This document shows, one piece after another, positions 7,425 to 15,295 of a stretch of 43,214 bases of DNA. The notes under the pieces were generated by a model, which worked only from the letters and a program-made list of their open reading frames with translations, was not told the origin of the DNA and ran no database searches. Origin of the DNA: CAZLIC01 sp964559535 (GTDB lineage: Bacteria > Pseudomonadota > Alphaproteobacteria > Rhodobacterales > Rhodobacteraceae); NCBI GenBank assembly GCA_964559535.1, contig CAZLIC010000031.1, positions 1-43,214 of the forward strand, given 5' to 3'. Numbering within the stretch: the first letter of the stretch is position 1; each line of letters starts with the position of its first letter. The translations under genes were made by a program, and so were the position numbers.

Positions 7425-7979
7425 TCAGCGCCGAAGTACCATTCGAACTGAAGAACTCGCGAACACGATAAGGACCGCGGCCATGCCCGGAAGGCCGACA
7501 GATACCACGTAACAGAAGACTACACGCCTCCAGAAGCGCACCTCATCGTAGTCCAAAACACTTTGTGGGTCCGGCAAGGCGCCGAGATGGATGACCAGTA
7601 TCCCGCCAAACGCAAGGTGAATGCCCCAGTGTCCGAAAGACGCCATCTTGCAAAGGCAGGCTGACCGGGTTGCGATCGCCATTCCTATTGCAATCATTGC
7701 CACGCCCCCTGTCCCGAACAAGAACAGCAGGGGTGTCATCAAGTATCTTTGTGACGAAATCACCATGAAGATCGTCCTGTAGAATCCCTGACCCAACAAC
7801 GCGAGTGCCCTGTTAGGATCGTCGGAAACCACTTGGATGAGAAAGAGGGCACAAGCTGCGGTCACGCACAGCGGAACGCCGGGACTTGGCAGCGAAAGCC
7901 GCTTTGCCAGAATGCTCAACGCAAGTGGCAAGCCGATCCAGTACAGCAGCAATGACAGGAAGGTCTGCGCAGGGTCCAT
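7425..7979 (-). CDS. unrecognised multi-span membrane protein of lower GC
   Basis: A frame of about 184 residues starting MDPAQTFLSLLLYWIGLPLA, with roughly four to five hydrophobic segments and a basic C-terminus (VRMVLRR). I do not recognise a family. The DNA is close to 45-50% GC in sampled lines, against about 70% in its neighbours, so it looks acquired or relaxed. It begins 12 bases after the arm of the ctaD terminator, has no clear ribosome site, and ends three bases before the DUF2244 start. A TTG two codons earlier is an alternative start. The gene interrupts what may have been a direct ctaD-DUF2244 arrangement. Confidence 0.65.
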   Translation of the reverse strand: MDPAQTFLSLLLYWIGLPLALSILAKRLSLPSPGVPLCVTAACALFLIQVVSDDPNRALALLGQGFYRTIFMVISSQRYLMTPLLFLFGTGGVAMIAIGMAIATRSACLCKMASFGHWGIHLAFGGILVIHLGALPDPQSVLDYDEVRFWRRVVFCYVVSVGLPGMAAVLIVFASSSVRMVLRR

Positions 7980-7990
7980 ACCCAACGCAG

Positions 7991-8016
7991 AAGGCCCCGG
8001 ATCTCTCCGGGGCCTT
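7991..8016 (-). terminator. terminator hairpin downstream of ctaD
   Basis: A perfect 10-bp inverted repeat (AAGGCCCCGG / CCGGGGCCTT) with a six-base loop lies 28 bases after the ctaD stop. Read leftward, the stem ends in TT followed by CTGCGTT, so it is a strong hairpin with only a short U-tract. It probably ends most ctaD transcription before the low-GC membrane gene. Confidence 0.7.
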
Positions 8017-8044
8017 CTTGAGTATGAGTAGGCCCGTCTCGGCC

Positions 8045-9718
8045 TCAGTGCGCGTGGCCCTTGTCCCAGTCCTCGCGCTTGGGCAGCTGCTCGAACGTGT
8101 GCTCGGGCGGGGGCGAGGGCAGGGTCCATTCCAGCGTGTCGGCGTAGGGGTTCCAGTAGTTGTTCTCGGTGATGCGGCGCCCGGCGAACAGCGTGTAGAA
8201 CACGATGCCGATGAAGAACACGAACGAGGCGAAGGAGATGAACGCACCCACCGAGGAGAACCAGTTCCAGTAGGCGAACGCCTCTGGATAGTCGATGTAG
8301 CGGCGCGGCATGCCCTGGCGGCCCAGGAAGTGCTGCGGGAAGAAGGTCAGGTTCGAGCCGATGAACATGGCCCAGAAGTGCAGCTTGCCCGCCCATTCCG
8401 GGTACTGCCGTCCCGACATCTTGCCGATCCAGAAATACACCCCGGCGAAGATGCCGAACACCGCACCCAGCGACATGACGTAGTGGAAGTGCGCCACGAC
8501 ATAGTAGGTGTCATGATAGGCGCGGTCGATGGGGGCCTGCGACAGCACGATGCCGGTCACGCCGCCTACGGTGAACAGGAACAAGAAGCCGAAGGCCCAG
8601 AGCATGGGCGTCTTGAACTCGATCGAGCCGCCCCACATGGTGGCAATCCACGAGAACACCTTCACCCCGGTGGGCACCGCGATCACCATCGTGGCCAGCA
8701 TGAAGTAGCTTTGCTGCGTCAGCGACATGCCCACGGTGTACATGTGGTGCGCCCACACGACAAAGCCCAGCACCCCGATGGCGACCATGGCATAGACCAT
8801 GGGCAGATAGCCGAAGATCGGCTTCTTCGAGAAGGTGGCGATGACGTGGCTGATGATCCCGAAGGCGGGGATGATGATGATGTACACTTCCGGGTGGCCG
8901 AAGAACCACAGGATGTGCTGGTACAGGATCGGGTCGCCGCCGCCCGAGGGATCGAAGAAGGTGGTGCCGAAGTTGCGGTCGGTGATCAGCATGGTGATGG
9001 CCCCGGCCAGCACCGGCAGCGCCAAGAGGATCAGCCAGGCGGTGACGAAGATCGACCAGGCGAACAGCGGCACCTTGTGCAGGGTCATGCCGGGGGCGCG
9101 CATGTTCAGGAAGGTGGTGATCATGTTGATCGCGCCCAGGATCGACGAGGCCCCCGACAGGTGCACGGCGAACAGCGCCAGGTCGGTGGCATAGCCGGCC
9201 TCGGTGGTGGAGAGCGGCGGGTACAGCACCCAGCCGATGCCCGCCCCCGTCTGGCCGTTGCCGCCTGGCGCAAAGACCGAGCAGATGGCCAGCGTCGAGC
9301 CGGCCACATAAAGCCAGTACGACAGGTTGTTCATCCGCGGGAAGGCCATGTCCGGCGCGCCGATGTGCAGCGGCATGAAGTAGTTGCCGAAGCCGCCGAA
9401 CAGCGCCGGGATCACCACGAAGAACATCATCAAGACGCCGTGGCCGGTGATCATCACGTTCCACAGGTGGCCGTTCGGGGTGCAGTCCTCCATGGCGGCC
9501 GCGGTCAGCCGCGCGCCCTCCATGCACATGTACTGCACACCCGGCTGCATCAGCTCCATCCGCATGTACACGGTGAAGATGACCGAGATCAGCCCGACGA
9601 AACCGCCGGTGAACAGGTACAGGATCCCGATGTCCTTGTGGTTCGTGCTCATGAACCAGCGGGTGAAGAACCCGCGGGTATCATGGTGGTCGTGGCCATG
9701 GATGGCGGCGTCTGCCAT
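8045..9718 (-). CDS. ctaD: cytochrome c oxidase subunit I (aa3 type)
   Basis: The 557-residue catalytic subunit of the proton-pumping heme-copper oxidase, with about twelve membrane helices. All cofactor ligands are visible: His93 (ITGHGVLMMFF) and His411 for heme a, His409 for heme a3, and His275, His323 and His324 for CuB. Tyr279 in GHPEVY is the cross-linked tyrosine, and Glu277 marks the D-channel type. Lys352 in VKVFSW is the K-channel lysine. ATG 9718 has AGGGGAC upstream. Subunits II and III and assembly genes are not next to it. It appears to be transcribed alone and ended by the hairpin at 7991-8016. Confidence 0.98.
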   Translation of the reverse strand: MADAAIHGHDHHDTRGFFTRWFMSTNHKDIGILYLFTGGFVGLISVIFTVYMRMELMQPGVQYMCMEGARLTAAAMEDCTPNGHLWNVMITGHGVLMMFFVVIPALFGGFGNYFMPLHIGAPDMAFPRMNNLSYWLYVAGSTLAICSVFAPGGNGQTGAGIGWVLYPPLSTTEAGYATDLALFAVHLSGASSILGAINMITTFLNMRAPGMTLHKVPLFAWSIFVTAWLILLALPVLAGAITMLITDRNFGTTFFDPSGGGDPILYQHILWFFGHPEVYIIIIPAFGIISHVIATFSKKPIFGYLPMVYAMVAIGVLGFVVWAHHMYTVGMSLTQQSYFMLATMVIAVPTGVKVFSWIATMWGGSIEFKTPMLWAFGFLFLFTVGGVTGIVLSQAPIDRAYHDTYYVVAHFHYVMSLGAVFGIFAGVYFWIGKMSGRQYPEWAGKLHFWAMFIGSNLTFFPQHFLGRQGMPRRYIDYPEAFAYWNWFSSVGAFISFASFVFFIGIVFYTLFAGRRITENNYWNPYADTLEWTLPSPPPEHTFEQLPKREDWDKGHAH

Positions 9719-9766
9719 GAACGGTCCCCTGGTCTTATGTTGCGGCGCGCGCGGCGCTTTTGCTTG

Positions 9767-9795
9767 CTTCTAGGGATTCGGGCGGCGCGGGGCAA
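9767..9795 (-). promoter_or_regulatory. weak candidate promoter for ctaD
   Basis: On the minus strand TTGCCC and TAGAAG are separated by 17 bases, 49 bases before the ctaD ATG. Each hexamer matches consensus at four positions. The spacing and position fit, but such matches arise by chance in intergenic DNA. Confidence 0.3.
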
Positions 9796-9861
9796 GCCGC
9801 GCATGTGGGATATATTGGCGCAGCGCGAACCGGGCGCGGGAACTGCGGCCGACCGCAGGCT

Positions 9862-9975
9862 GTCCGTTTGCACGCCAAAACGGACGGGCGCCTGCCCGCG
9901 AGGAAGGGCGGGTTGCAGACAGGGCACAGGACGCGGCCAGCCTCTGGCCGAACGCAACGAAGAGGCCCCGGGGCC
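9862..9975. other. structured intergenic stretch between ctaD and the next gene
   Basis: The 294 bases from 9719 to 10012 hold no convincing gene. They contain several hairpins: an 8-bp stem GTCCGTTT/AAACGGAC (9862-9885, loop eight), a CGGGC/GCCCG stem (9885-9898), and the 12-base palindrome GGCCCCGGGGCC (9964-9975). They lie downstream of the leftward gene at 10013-10459 and may act as its terminators or as a processed RNA. No tRNA or known riboswitch is recognised. Confidence 0.3.
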
Positions 9976-10012
9976 GCAACTGCCGTGGCACCGCGCGCGT
10001 CAGAAATGCGCG

Positions 10013-10459
10013 TCAGAATTCGTCGTGTGGCACCATAACGGGCAGACTGGCAAAGTCGGAATGCCGCGGCACGCCCTCGACTGAAGCCTTTCGGGTAAAC
10101 TCGAAGCGCCACAGGATCCCCAGTGATGTCCCCATGCACTCGGCCCGCCGACGGTGGAACCTTCCGCCTTCGGCTCCCAGGCCTGCCCTGCACGCCCGGT
10201 ACAGTTCTGCCGCCCTGTCGCCGGTGTCCGCGTCCATCAGCACCGCGACCACCGCTCTGTAGCCGTAGTGTTCGCCCTCGATGCAGGACGCCAGGTCCTC
10301 TTCCGAGCTTCCGCGGGAAGCGCGGCATTCGGCGGCAATGAACGACCGCACTTCGAAGGGCACCGCAATCGAAGGGTCGGGCCACCGGATATCGCAGCAA
10401 TGGGCAAGAACCGACCCCGGAAGCACCGCCAAAATCGCACTGGCCAGAACGTACCGCAT
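10013..10459 (-). CDS. exported hypothetical protein, 148 aa
   Basis: The product starts MRYVLASAILAVLPGSVLA, a clear Sec signal peptide with likely cleavage after residue 20. About 128 mature residues follow, beginning HCCDIRW and containing five cysteines, several in positions suited to disulfides. ATG 10459 is chosen because AGGGGGAC stands six bases upstream. No known domain is recognised. It is flanked by lipB and ctaD in the same direction but with gaps of over 100 bases, so it is probably a separate unit in the periplasm. Confidence 0.72.
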   Translation of the reverse strand: MRYVLASAILAVLPGSVLAHCCDIRWPDPSIAVPFEVRSFIAAECRASRGSSEEDLASCIEGEHYGYRAVVAVLMDADTGDRAAELYRACRAGLGAEGGRFHRRRAECMGTSLGILWRFEFTRKASVEGVPRHSDFASLPVMVPHDEF

Positions 10460-10576
10460 GATGTCCCCCTTGCACGAAAGCGGTCCGGTCACCTTAGCAC
10501 ACCTGCCGTCAGTCGTGGCAGCAATCTCCCGCGGTTCCGCGGCCCGGCGCGCATCTGGCTGCCGCTCCGGCCCGGG

Positions 10577-11239
10577 TCAGCCGCAGGCGCCGCCCGCCAT
10601 GGCCGCCTCGAACGTCGCCATCAGCGCCGCGTCCAGGTCGGCCATCGTCACCGGCAACCCCAGGTCGACCAGCGAGGTCACGCCATGCCCGCGGATGCCG
10701 CAGGGCACGATGCCGTCGAAGTGGCTCAGGTCGGGCTCCACGTTGATCGAGATGCCGTGGAAACTGACCCAGCGGCGCAGGCGGATGCCGATGGCGGCGA
10801 TCTTGTCCTCGCGCGCGGTGCCGTCGGGCAGGGGGGCCTTGTCGGGGCGGGCCACCCACACCCCCACGCGCCCGTCGCGGATTTCGCCGCGCACGCCGAA
10901 TTCGGCCAGCGTGGCAATCACCCAAGCTTCCAGGTCACGCACGAAACAGCGCACGTCGCGCCCGCGCTTCCCCACGTCCAGCATCAGGTACACCACCCGC
11001 TGCCCCGGTCCGTGGTAGGTGTACTGCCCGCCGCGCCCCGCGGCGAACACCGGAAACCGGTCGGGGTCGGTCAGATCCTCGCGCCGCGCGCTGGTGCCGG
11101 CCGTGTACAGCGGCGGATGCTCCAGCAGCCACACCGCCTCGGGCGCGTCGCCCGCGGCAATCGCGGCCGCCCGCGATTCCATGGCCGCCAGCGTGGCAAC
11201 ATAAGGCTGCAACCCTGTCAAGTGTGCCCATTCCACCAT
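10577..11239 (-). CDS. lipB: lipoyl(octanoyl) transferase
   Basis: A 220-residue enzyme that moves octanoyl groups from acyl carrier protein to the lipoyl domains of 2-oxoacid dehydrogenases and the glycine-cleavage H protein. The catalytic pair is present: Cys180 in HFDGIVPCGIRGHG and Lys146 in REDKIAAIG. GGQYTYHGPGQ at 70-80 is the family signature. Start 11239 (MVEWAHLTGLQ) gives the usual length. An ATG 12 codons upstream would add a basic extension without a better ribosome site. It is divergent from the peptidoglycan-binding protein gene. Confidence 0.93.
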   Translation of the reverse strand: MVEWAHLTGLQPYVATLAAMESRAAAIAAGDAPEAVWLLEHPPLYTAGTSARREDLTDPDRFPVFAAGRGGQYTYHGPGQRVVYLMLDVGKRGRDVRCFVRDLEAWVIATLAEFGVRGEIRDGRVGVWVARPDKAPLPDGTAREDKIAAIGIRLRRWVSFHGISINVEPDLSHFDGIVPCGIRGHGVTSLVDLGLPVTMADLDAALMATFEAAMAGGACG

Positions 11240-11323
11240 GGACGTCCGGCCTTTTCTGCGCCAAGATGCAGACATGGCCGGAATTTCACCCGGCAGGTCT
11301 GCATTGCATGACGGAGTGATGAG

Positions 11324-12814
11324 ATGACTTTCAAACGGATTGCAACCCTCGGCTTCGCAGCGGCGCTCGTCGTGACGCCGGTCAACCGCGCCATGGCCGA
11401 CTCGGACGCGCTGGCCGGCGCCATCGTCGGCGCCGTGATCGGCGGCATCGTGGTGAACGAGGCCAACAAGGCCCGCGCCAAGAAGGCCGCCAGCGGCACC
11501 CGCACCACCACCACGCGGTCCACCTCCTCGGGCGTGTCCAGCGCCACCCGCGAAAAGAACCGCGAAACGCAGACCGCGCTGAACTATTTCGGCTTCAACG
11601 TGGGCACGCCCGACGGTGCCATCGGCCCGAAGTCGCGCGCCGCGATCAGCGAATACCAGCTGACCATGGGCTGGCCGCCCACCGGCAACCTGTCGGATTT
11701 CGAACGCGATATCCTGGTGTCGTCGTACTATCGCGCCCAGTCGGGCGGTGCCTCAACGGCGGCGCTGATCGCGTCGAACCCGCGCGGCGCCAAGGGCGTG
11801 CTGATCGCCTGGAAGGATGAGCGTCTGGGCACCGGCGCGCCCGTGCAGCCGTCCAACCCGTTCCAGCCCGCACAGCCGGCCGCGGGCGCACTGATGGCGG
11901 GCGGTGCGGCACTCGGCGCCGCCGGAGCCACCTTTGCCGCCGCACCCGCGGCACAGGCGCCGCTGCCCACACCCACGCTGCCCAGCTTCGGCGCGGCAAC
12001 CACCGTGGCAGCAGGCGGGGCTGCGCTGCCCTCGTTCCTGGGCGGCGGCGCCACGCAGGTGTCGCTGAACGGCCATTGCAGCCAGGTGGCGGCGCAGACC
12101 GGGGCCAACGGCGGCTACGTCTCGCAGCTGACCATGACTGACCCCGCCTTCGCCCTGTCGGAACAGTTCTGCCTGGCGCGCACCTTCGCCATGGCGCAGT
12201 CCGACCAGATGATGGCGCAGGTCACCGGCTTCACGCCGCAGCAGATCGCCGAACAGTGCCAGGGCCTTGTGCCCCCGCTGCAGGATCAGGTGGCGTCCCT
12301 CTCGGTGCAGCCGCGCGATCAGGTGATCGACGGGGTGTCGCAGTTCGTGCTGTCGGCGGGCATGCCGCCCGCGCAGCTTGCAGGCACCGCCAAGGTCTGC
12401 CTTGGCATCGGCTACAAGACCGACAGCATGGACCTTGCGCTGGCCTCGGCGCTGATCCTGGGCGTGGTGGGCGAGCGGTCCTATTCGGAACTGGTCGGGC
12501 ACCACCTGGCGCAGGGCTTCGGGTCGGCACAACGGCCCGACCTTGCGCTGGGCTGGTACGACTCGGCGCTGGGCGCGCCGGGCGAACAGGTGGTGCAGAT
12601 CTTCGCGCCGCAGATGCCCGACCGCGCGGGGCTGATCCGCATGGCGGCCTATTCGGTGGCGGGCCAGCCGCTGCCGGGCGGGTCGGTGCCACAGCCCGCG
12701 CCGCAGCCCGCCGCTGCCGAAACCGGCGTGCTGGTTCCGGCGCCGATGCCCGCCCCGGCCGCGCAGCAGGGCGGCTTCGCGCTGCCCAAGCTGCCCTTCA
12801 TCGGCGGCAACTGA
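11324..12814 (+). CDS. exported peptidoglycan-binding-domain protein
   Basis: A 496-residue secreted protein. Residues 1-25 form a signal peptide ending AMADS. A glycine-rich hydrophobic stretch (AGAIVGAVIGGIVV) and a basic Thr/Ser linker follow. A PG_binding_1-type repeat spans about residues 82-130 (TALNYFGFNVGTPDGAIG). After an Ala/Pro-rich linker there is a long C-terminal part with four Cys residues that I cannot assign. The Pro/Ala tail has the look of a cell-wall spacer. It probably attaches to the cell wall in the periplasm. GGAG lies eight bases before the ATG. Confidence 0.82.
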   Translation: MTFKRIATLGFAAALVVTPVNRAMADSDALAGAIVGAVIGGIVVNEANKARAKKAASGTRTTTTRSTSSGVSSATREKNRETQTALNYFGFNVGTPDGAIGPKSRAAISEYQLTMGWPPTGNLSDFERDILVSSYYRAQSGGASTAALIASNPRGAKGVLIAWKDERLGTGAPVQPSNPFQPAQPAAGALMAGGAALGAAGATFAAAPAAQAPLPTPTLPSFGAATTVAAGGAALPSFLGGGATQVSLNGHCSQVAAQTGANGGYVSQLTMTDPAFALSEQFCLARTFAMAQSDQMMAQVTGFTPQQIAEQCQGLVPPLQDQVASLSVQPRDQVIDGVSQFVLSAGMPPAQLAGTAKVCLGIGYKTDSMDLALASALILGVVGERSYSELVGHHLAQGFGSAQRPDLALGWYDSALGAPGEQVVQIFAPQMPDRAGLIRMAAYSVAGQPLPGGSVPQPAPQPAAAETGVLVPAPMPAPAAQQGGFALPKLPFIGGN

Positions 12815-12836
12815 GCGCGGGAACGCAGTGCGGGGC

Positions 12837-12854
12837 AGGGGCCGTTTTGCCCCT
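12837..12854 (+). terminator. weak terminator after the peptidoglycan-binding protein
   Basis: AGGGGC and GCCCCT pair around a CGTTTT loop, 22 bases after the stop codon, followed by TCCCTTCG. The stem is short and the tail is not a pure T run. Confidence 0.4.
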
Positions 12855-12902
12855 TCCCTTCGCGCTTGCGCTTCGCTAGACGTGGCGCCGCCTGGGGCGC
12901 AT

Positions 12903-12989
12903 GCGGATGTGGCGGAATTGGTAGACGCGCAGCGTTGAGGTCGCTGTTCCTTAACCGGAGTGAAGGTTCGAGTCCTTTCATCCGCACCA
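12903..12989 (+). tRNA. tRNA-Leu (anticodon GAG)
   Basis: The acceptor arms GCGGATG and CATCCGC pair fully, with discriminator A and an encoded CCA. The anticodon stem AGCG/CGCT encloses the loop TTGAGGT, giving GAG at 12937-12939 for CTC/CTT codons. A long variable arm, as expected for a leucine tRNA, and GGTTCGAGTCC in the T arm are present. Confidence 0.96.
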
Positions 12990-12998
12990 AAGGCTGAC

Positions 12999-13022
12999 AG
13001 GGCGCGACGCAGGTCGCGCCCT
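12999..13022 (+). terminator. intrinsic terminator of tRNA-Leu
   Basis: A perfect 10-bp stem AGGGCGCGAC / GTCGCGCCCT with loop GCAG, followed by TTGTCATT, starts nine bases after the tRNA end. Confidence 0.75.
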
Positions 13023-13042
13023 TTGTCATTCGCGTGGGGCAG

Positions 13043-13100
13043 GTAGGGTGGGCAATCTGCCCACGCTTTTCGCCAAAGGTGGGCAGATTGCCCACCCTAC
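13043..13100. repeat. inverted pair of REP palindromes (BIME-like), copies B and C
   Basis: Copy B (13043-13064, plus orientation) and copy C (13079-13100, minus orientation) are perfect 22-base inverted copies of each other around a 14-base spacer. Each starts GTAGG and contains its own 7-bp stem GTGGGCA/TGCCCAC. The pair lies between the tRNA-Leu terminator and the end of nnrD, four bases from the nnrD stop codon. The GTAG tetranucleotide before an imperfect palindrome is the hallmark of REPs mobilised by RAYT transposases. No such gene is in the window. Confidence 0.85.
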
Positions 13101-13104
13101 GCCG

Positions 13105-14742
13105 CTATGTCACCCCCAGCGACCGCAACACCTGCGGCAGCATCTCGGGCAGGTCCTCGGCAATCAGCCCCGGCCCGAACGCCCGCGCGCATTCCACATG
13201 CAGCCACGCCCCCGTTTCCGCCGCCTGCATGGGTGTGAACCCCCGCGCCAGCAGCCCGGTAATGAACCCCGCCAGCACATCGCCCGACCCGGCGGTGGCC
13301 AGCCACGGCGCTGCACGGTCGTAATGCGCAGAATTGATGCTGCACCGGCCCTCGGGGTCGGCGATCACCGTATCCGGCCCCTTGAACAGCACCACACAGC
13401 CCGCCCGTGCCGCCGCCGCCCGCGTGGCGTCCACCTTGGAATAGGCGGGGCCCTTGGTGGCAGGCGCCTCCAGCTCGGCGGCGATGTCGGGAAACAGCCG
13501 CGCGAACTCACCCGCGTGGGGCGTCAGGACGCAACGGTCATGTAACTGGGCGAACAGGGCAGGGTCGCGCGACAGGAGGGTGAGCGCGTCGGCGTCCAGC
13601 ACCAGCCCGAGTCGGGGTGAACCCCGACCTACATCCCCCGTAGGTCGGGGTTCACCCCGACCCGGCAACACCGCCGCCACAACCCCTGCCGCCCGCGCAT
13701 CGAAGCCCAGCCCCGGCCCGACACAGACCGCATTGATCCGCCGGTCCTCCAGCACCCCGGCCAGCGCCGCCCCGTCCGCCACCTCGCGCAGCATCACCGC
13801 ATCCAGCCGCGCCGCATGTTCCGCCAAGGCTCCCGCCGGTGCCCCCACCGTCACCACCCCCGCGCCCACCCGCAGCGCCCCGCGGGCGGCCAGGCGGGCG
13901 GCGCCGGTGCGGGTGGCGGGACCGGAGAGGATGAGGGCGTGGCCGTGGGCGTATTTGTGGTCCCAAGTCTCTTTCCGGAGGAATGAAAGATGTCCGGGGC
14001 CAGCCAGCGTCGCATGCCGTGCGCCATATTTGCCGGCTGGTGATCCGCGGTGAGGAATGCCAATATCCTTGACGACTACTTTTCCGCATTGCTGCGGACC
14101 AACGTCTAGAACGTGCCCTGGTTTCATTGCGTGAAAGGTCACGGTCAGATGCGCCGCAGCGGAAAACTTGTTGTGGACATCTTCGTGGGTCAGTTGCCGT
14201 CCGCTGTCAGAGCACAACCCACTTGGAAGATCGACCGCGACAATTGCAGGAAAGCCGCGTCTGTTGCCAAACTCGATCACGCAACAGTCAACCATGTCCT
14301 CCATGTTCCAAAACAGCTCTCCCAGATCGCGTAGGGTCCGGGTCAGCCCGGTGCCGAACAATGCGTCCACCAGCAGATCACAGCCCCAAGTGCGACGCTT
14401 GTTGTAGTCACCAAAACTGCCGACCGGTTCGCCCCACCGCTCAAAATTCACGCGCGCATCCGGCGGCATCCGGGCGGGGTCGCCATACAGGAACACCTCC
14501 ACCTCCCACCCGCGCGCCTTCAGCAGCCGCGCCACCACGAACCCGTCGCCGCCATTGCCCCCCGGCCCGCACAGCACCACCGCCCGGTGCGGCCCCTTTG
14601 CCAGCGCGGGCCATTCCTCCATGACCGCTGCCACCACACCGGCCCCGGCGCGCTCCATCAGCTCCAGCCCGGTCACCTCGCCTGACGCAATGGCAGCGGC
14701 TTCGATGACGCGCGTCTGCGCGGCGGTCAGAAGTTCGGTCAT
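13105..14742 (-). CDS. nnrD: bifunctional NAD(P)H-hydrate epimerase/dehydratase
   Basis: A 545-residue repair enzyme for hydrated NAD(P)H. The N-terminal half (about 1-215) is the YjeF_N epimerase, with CGPGGNGGDGFVVARLL at about 58-74 and the VDALFGTGL and VDLPSGL motifs. The C-terminal half is the ribokinase-like dehydratase, with GPGLG, LDADALTLL, VLTPHAGEFARLF, FKGPDTVI and ATAGSGDVLAGF. Two oddities are visible. About 17 residues near 361-377 are encoded by an in-frame inverted pair of REP palindromes. The region encoding roughly residues 115-270 is only about 53-55% GC in sampled lines, against about 70% on either side. Both catalytic halves look intact, so it is probably active. Confidence 0.93.
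   Translation of the reverse strand: MTELLTAAQTRVIEAAAIASGEVTGLELMERAGAGVVAAVMEEWPALAKGPHRAVVLCGPGGNGGDGFVVARLLKARGWEVEVFLYGDPARMPPDARVNFERWGEPVGSFGDYNKRRTWGCDLLVDALFGTGLTRTLRDLGELFWNMEDMVDCCVIEFGNRRGFPAIVAVDLPSGLCSDSGRQLTHEDVHNKFSAAAHLTVTFHAMKPGHVLDVGPQQCGKVVVKDIGIPHRGSPAGKYGARHATLAGPGHLSFLRKETWDHKYAHGHALILSGPATRTGAARLAARGALRVGAGVVTVGAPAGALAEHAARLDAVMLREVADGAALAGVLEDRRINAVCVGPGLGFDARAAGVVAAVLPGRGEPRPTGDVGRGSPRLGLVLDADALTLLSRDPALFAQLHDRCVLTPHAGEFARLFPDIAAELEAPATKGPAYSKVDATRAAAARAGCVVLFKGPDTVIADPEGRCSINSAHYDRAAPWLATAGSGDVLAGFITGLLARGFTPMQAAETGAWLHVECARAFGPGLIAEDLPEMLPQVLRSLGVT
13611..13661. repeat. in-frame pair of REP palindromes (family 2) inside nnrD
   Basis: Two 22-base units (13611-13632 and 13640-13661) are perfect inverted copies with a 7-base spacer ATCCCCC. 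In plus orientation the unit begins GTAGG and has an 8-bp stem GTCGGGGT/ACCCCGAC with loop TC. Total length is 51 bases, exactly 17 codons, so the nnrD frame is kept. The encoded peptide includes GEPRPTGDVGRGSPRLG, just before the conserved strand LVLDADAL. Confidence 0.88.
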
Positions 14743-14909
14743 CCCACGCCCCGTTCACAAACTGCCCGAAAAATCGGCGCCATGCTCGGAAAACCGGCAA
14801 CCAACGCCGATTCCCGCGCCGCCCGCCGCCCCCGCCGCCGCCCCGCATTGCCCAGCCACCCCCGCCATGGTCAGACGGCCAAGAAACGCAACGGGGCAGG
14901 AGCAGGCAG

Positions 14910-15248
14910 GTGAAGAAGGTCGAGGCGATCATCAAGCCCTTCAAGCTCGACGAGGTCAAGGAAGCCCTGCAAGAGGCGGGAATCCAGGGCCTGAGCGTCA
15001 CCGAGGTCAAGGGCTTCGGCCGCCAGAAGGGGCACACCGAACTGTACCGCGGCGCCGAATACGTGGTGGATTTCCTGCCCAAGGTGAAGATCGAGGTGGT
15101 GCTGACCGACGACATGGTCGATGCCGCCATCCAGGCCATCATCACCGCCGCCCGCACCGACAAGATCGGCGACGGCAAGATCTTCGTCAGCCCCGTCGAA
15201 CAGGCGATCCGCATCCGCACCGGCGAAACCGGCGACGACGCCGTCTGA
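14910..15248 (+). CDS. glnB: nitrogen regulatory protein P-II
   Basis: A 112-residue trimeric signal protein that reports 2-oxoglutarate, ATP/ADP and glutamine status. The uridylylation T-loop is intact, with Tyr51 in HTELYRGAEYVVDF. The B loop (TAARTDKIGDGKIF) and the C-terminal IRTGE are present. The start is a GTG with AGGAG about eight bases upstream. glnA follows 47 bases later, the classic alphaproteobacterial pair. The 167 bases before it are shared with divergent nnrD. I see no clear NtrC or sigma-54 site there. Confidence 0.96.
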   Translation: MKKVEAIIKPFKLDEVKEALQEAGIQGLSVTEVKGFGRQKGHTELYRGAEYVVDFLPKVKIEVVLTDDMVDAAIQAIITAARTDKIGDGKIFVSPVEQAIRIRTGETGDDAV

Positions 15249-15295
15249 TTTACCGCGCCCCGCGCGATACGTACCCCGAGAGAGGAAGGACCAAC

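Noticed and set aside
7886..10084. 732-codon forward open frame opposite ctaD
   Set aside because: It is antisense to the certain ctaD gene, rich in His, Arg and Gly with no domain, and arises from the codon bias of the real strand.
14743..14909. sigma-54/NtrC sites before glnB
   Set aside because: I looked for GG-N10-GC spacing and GCAC-type NtrC boxes and saw no convincing match, only short CCGAAAAATCGG-type symmetry.
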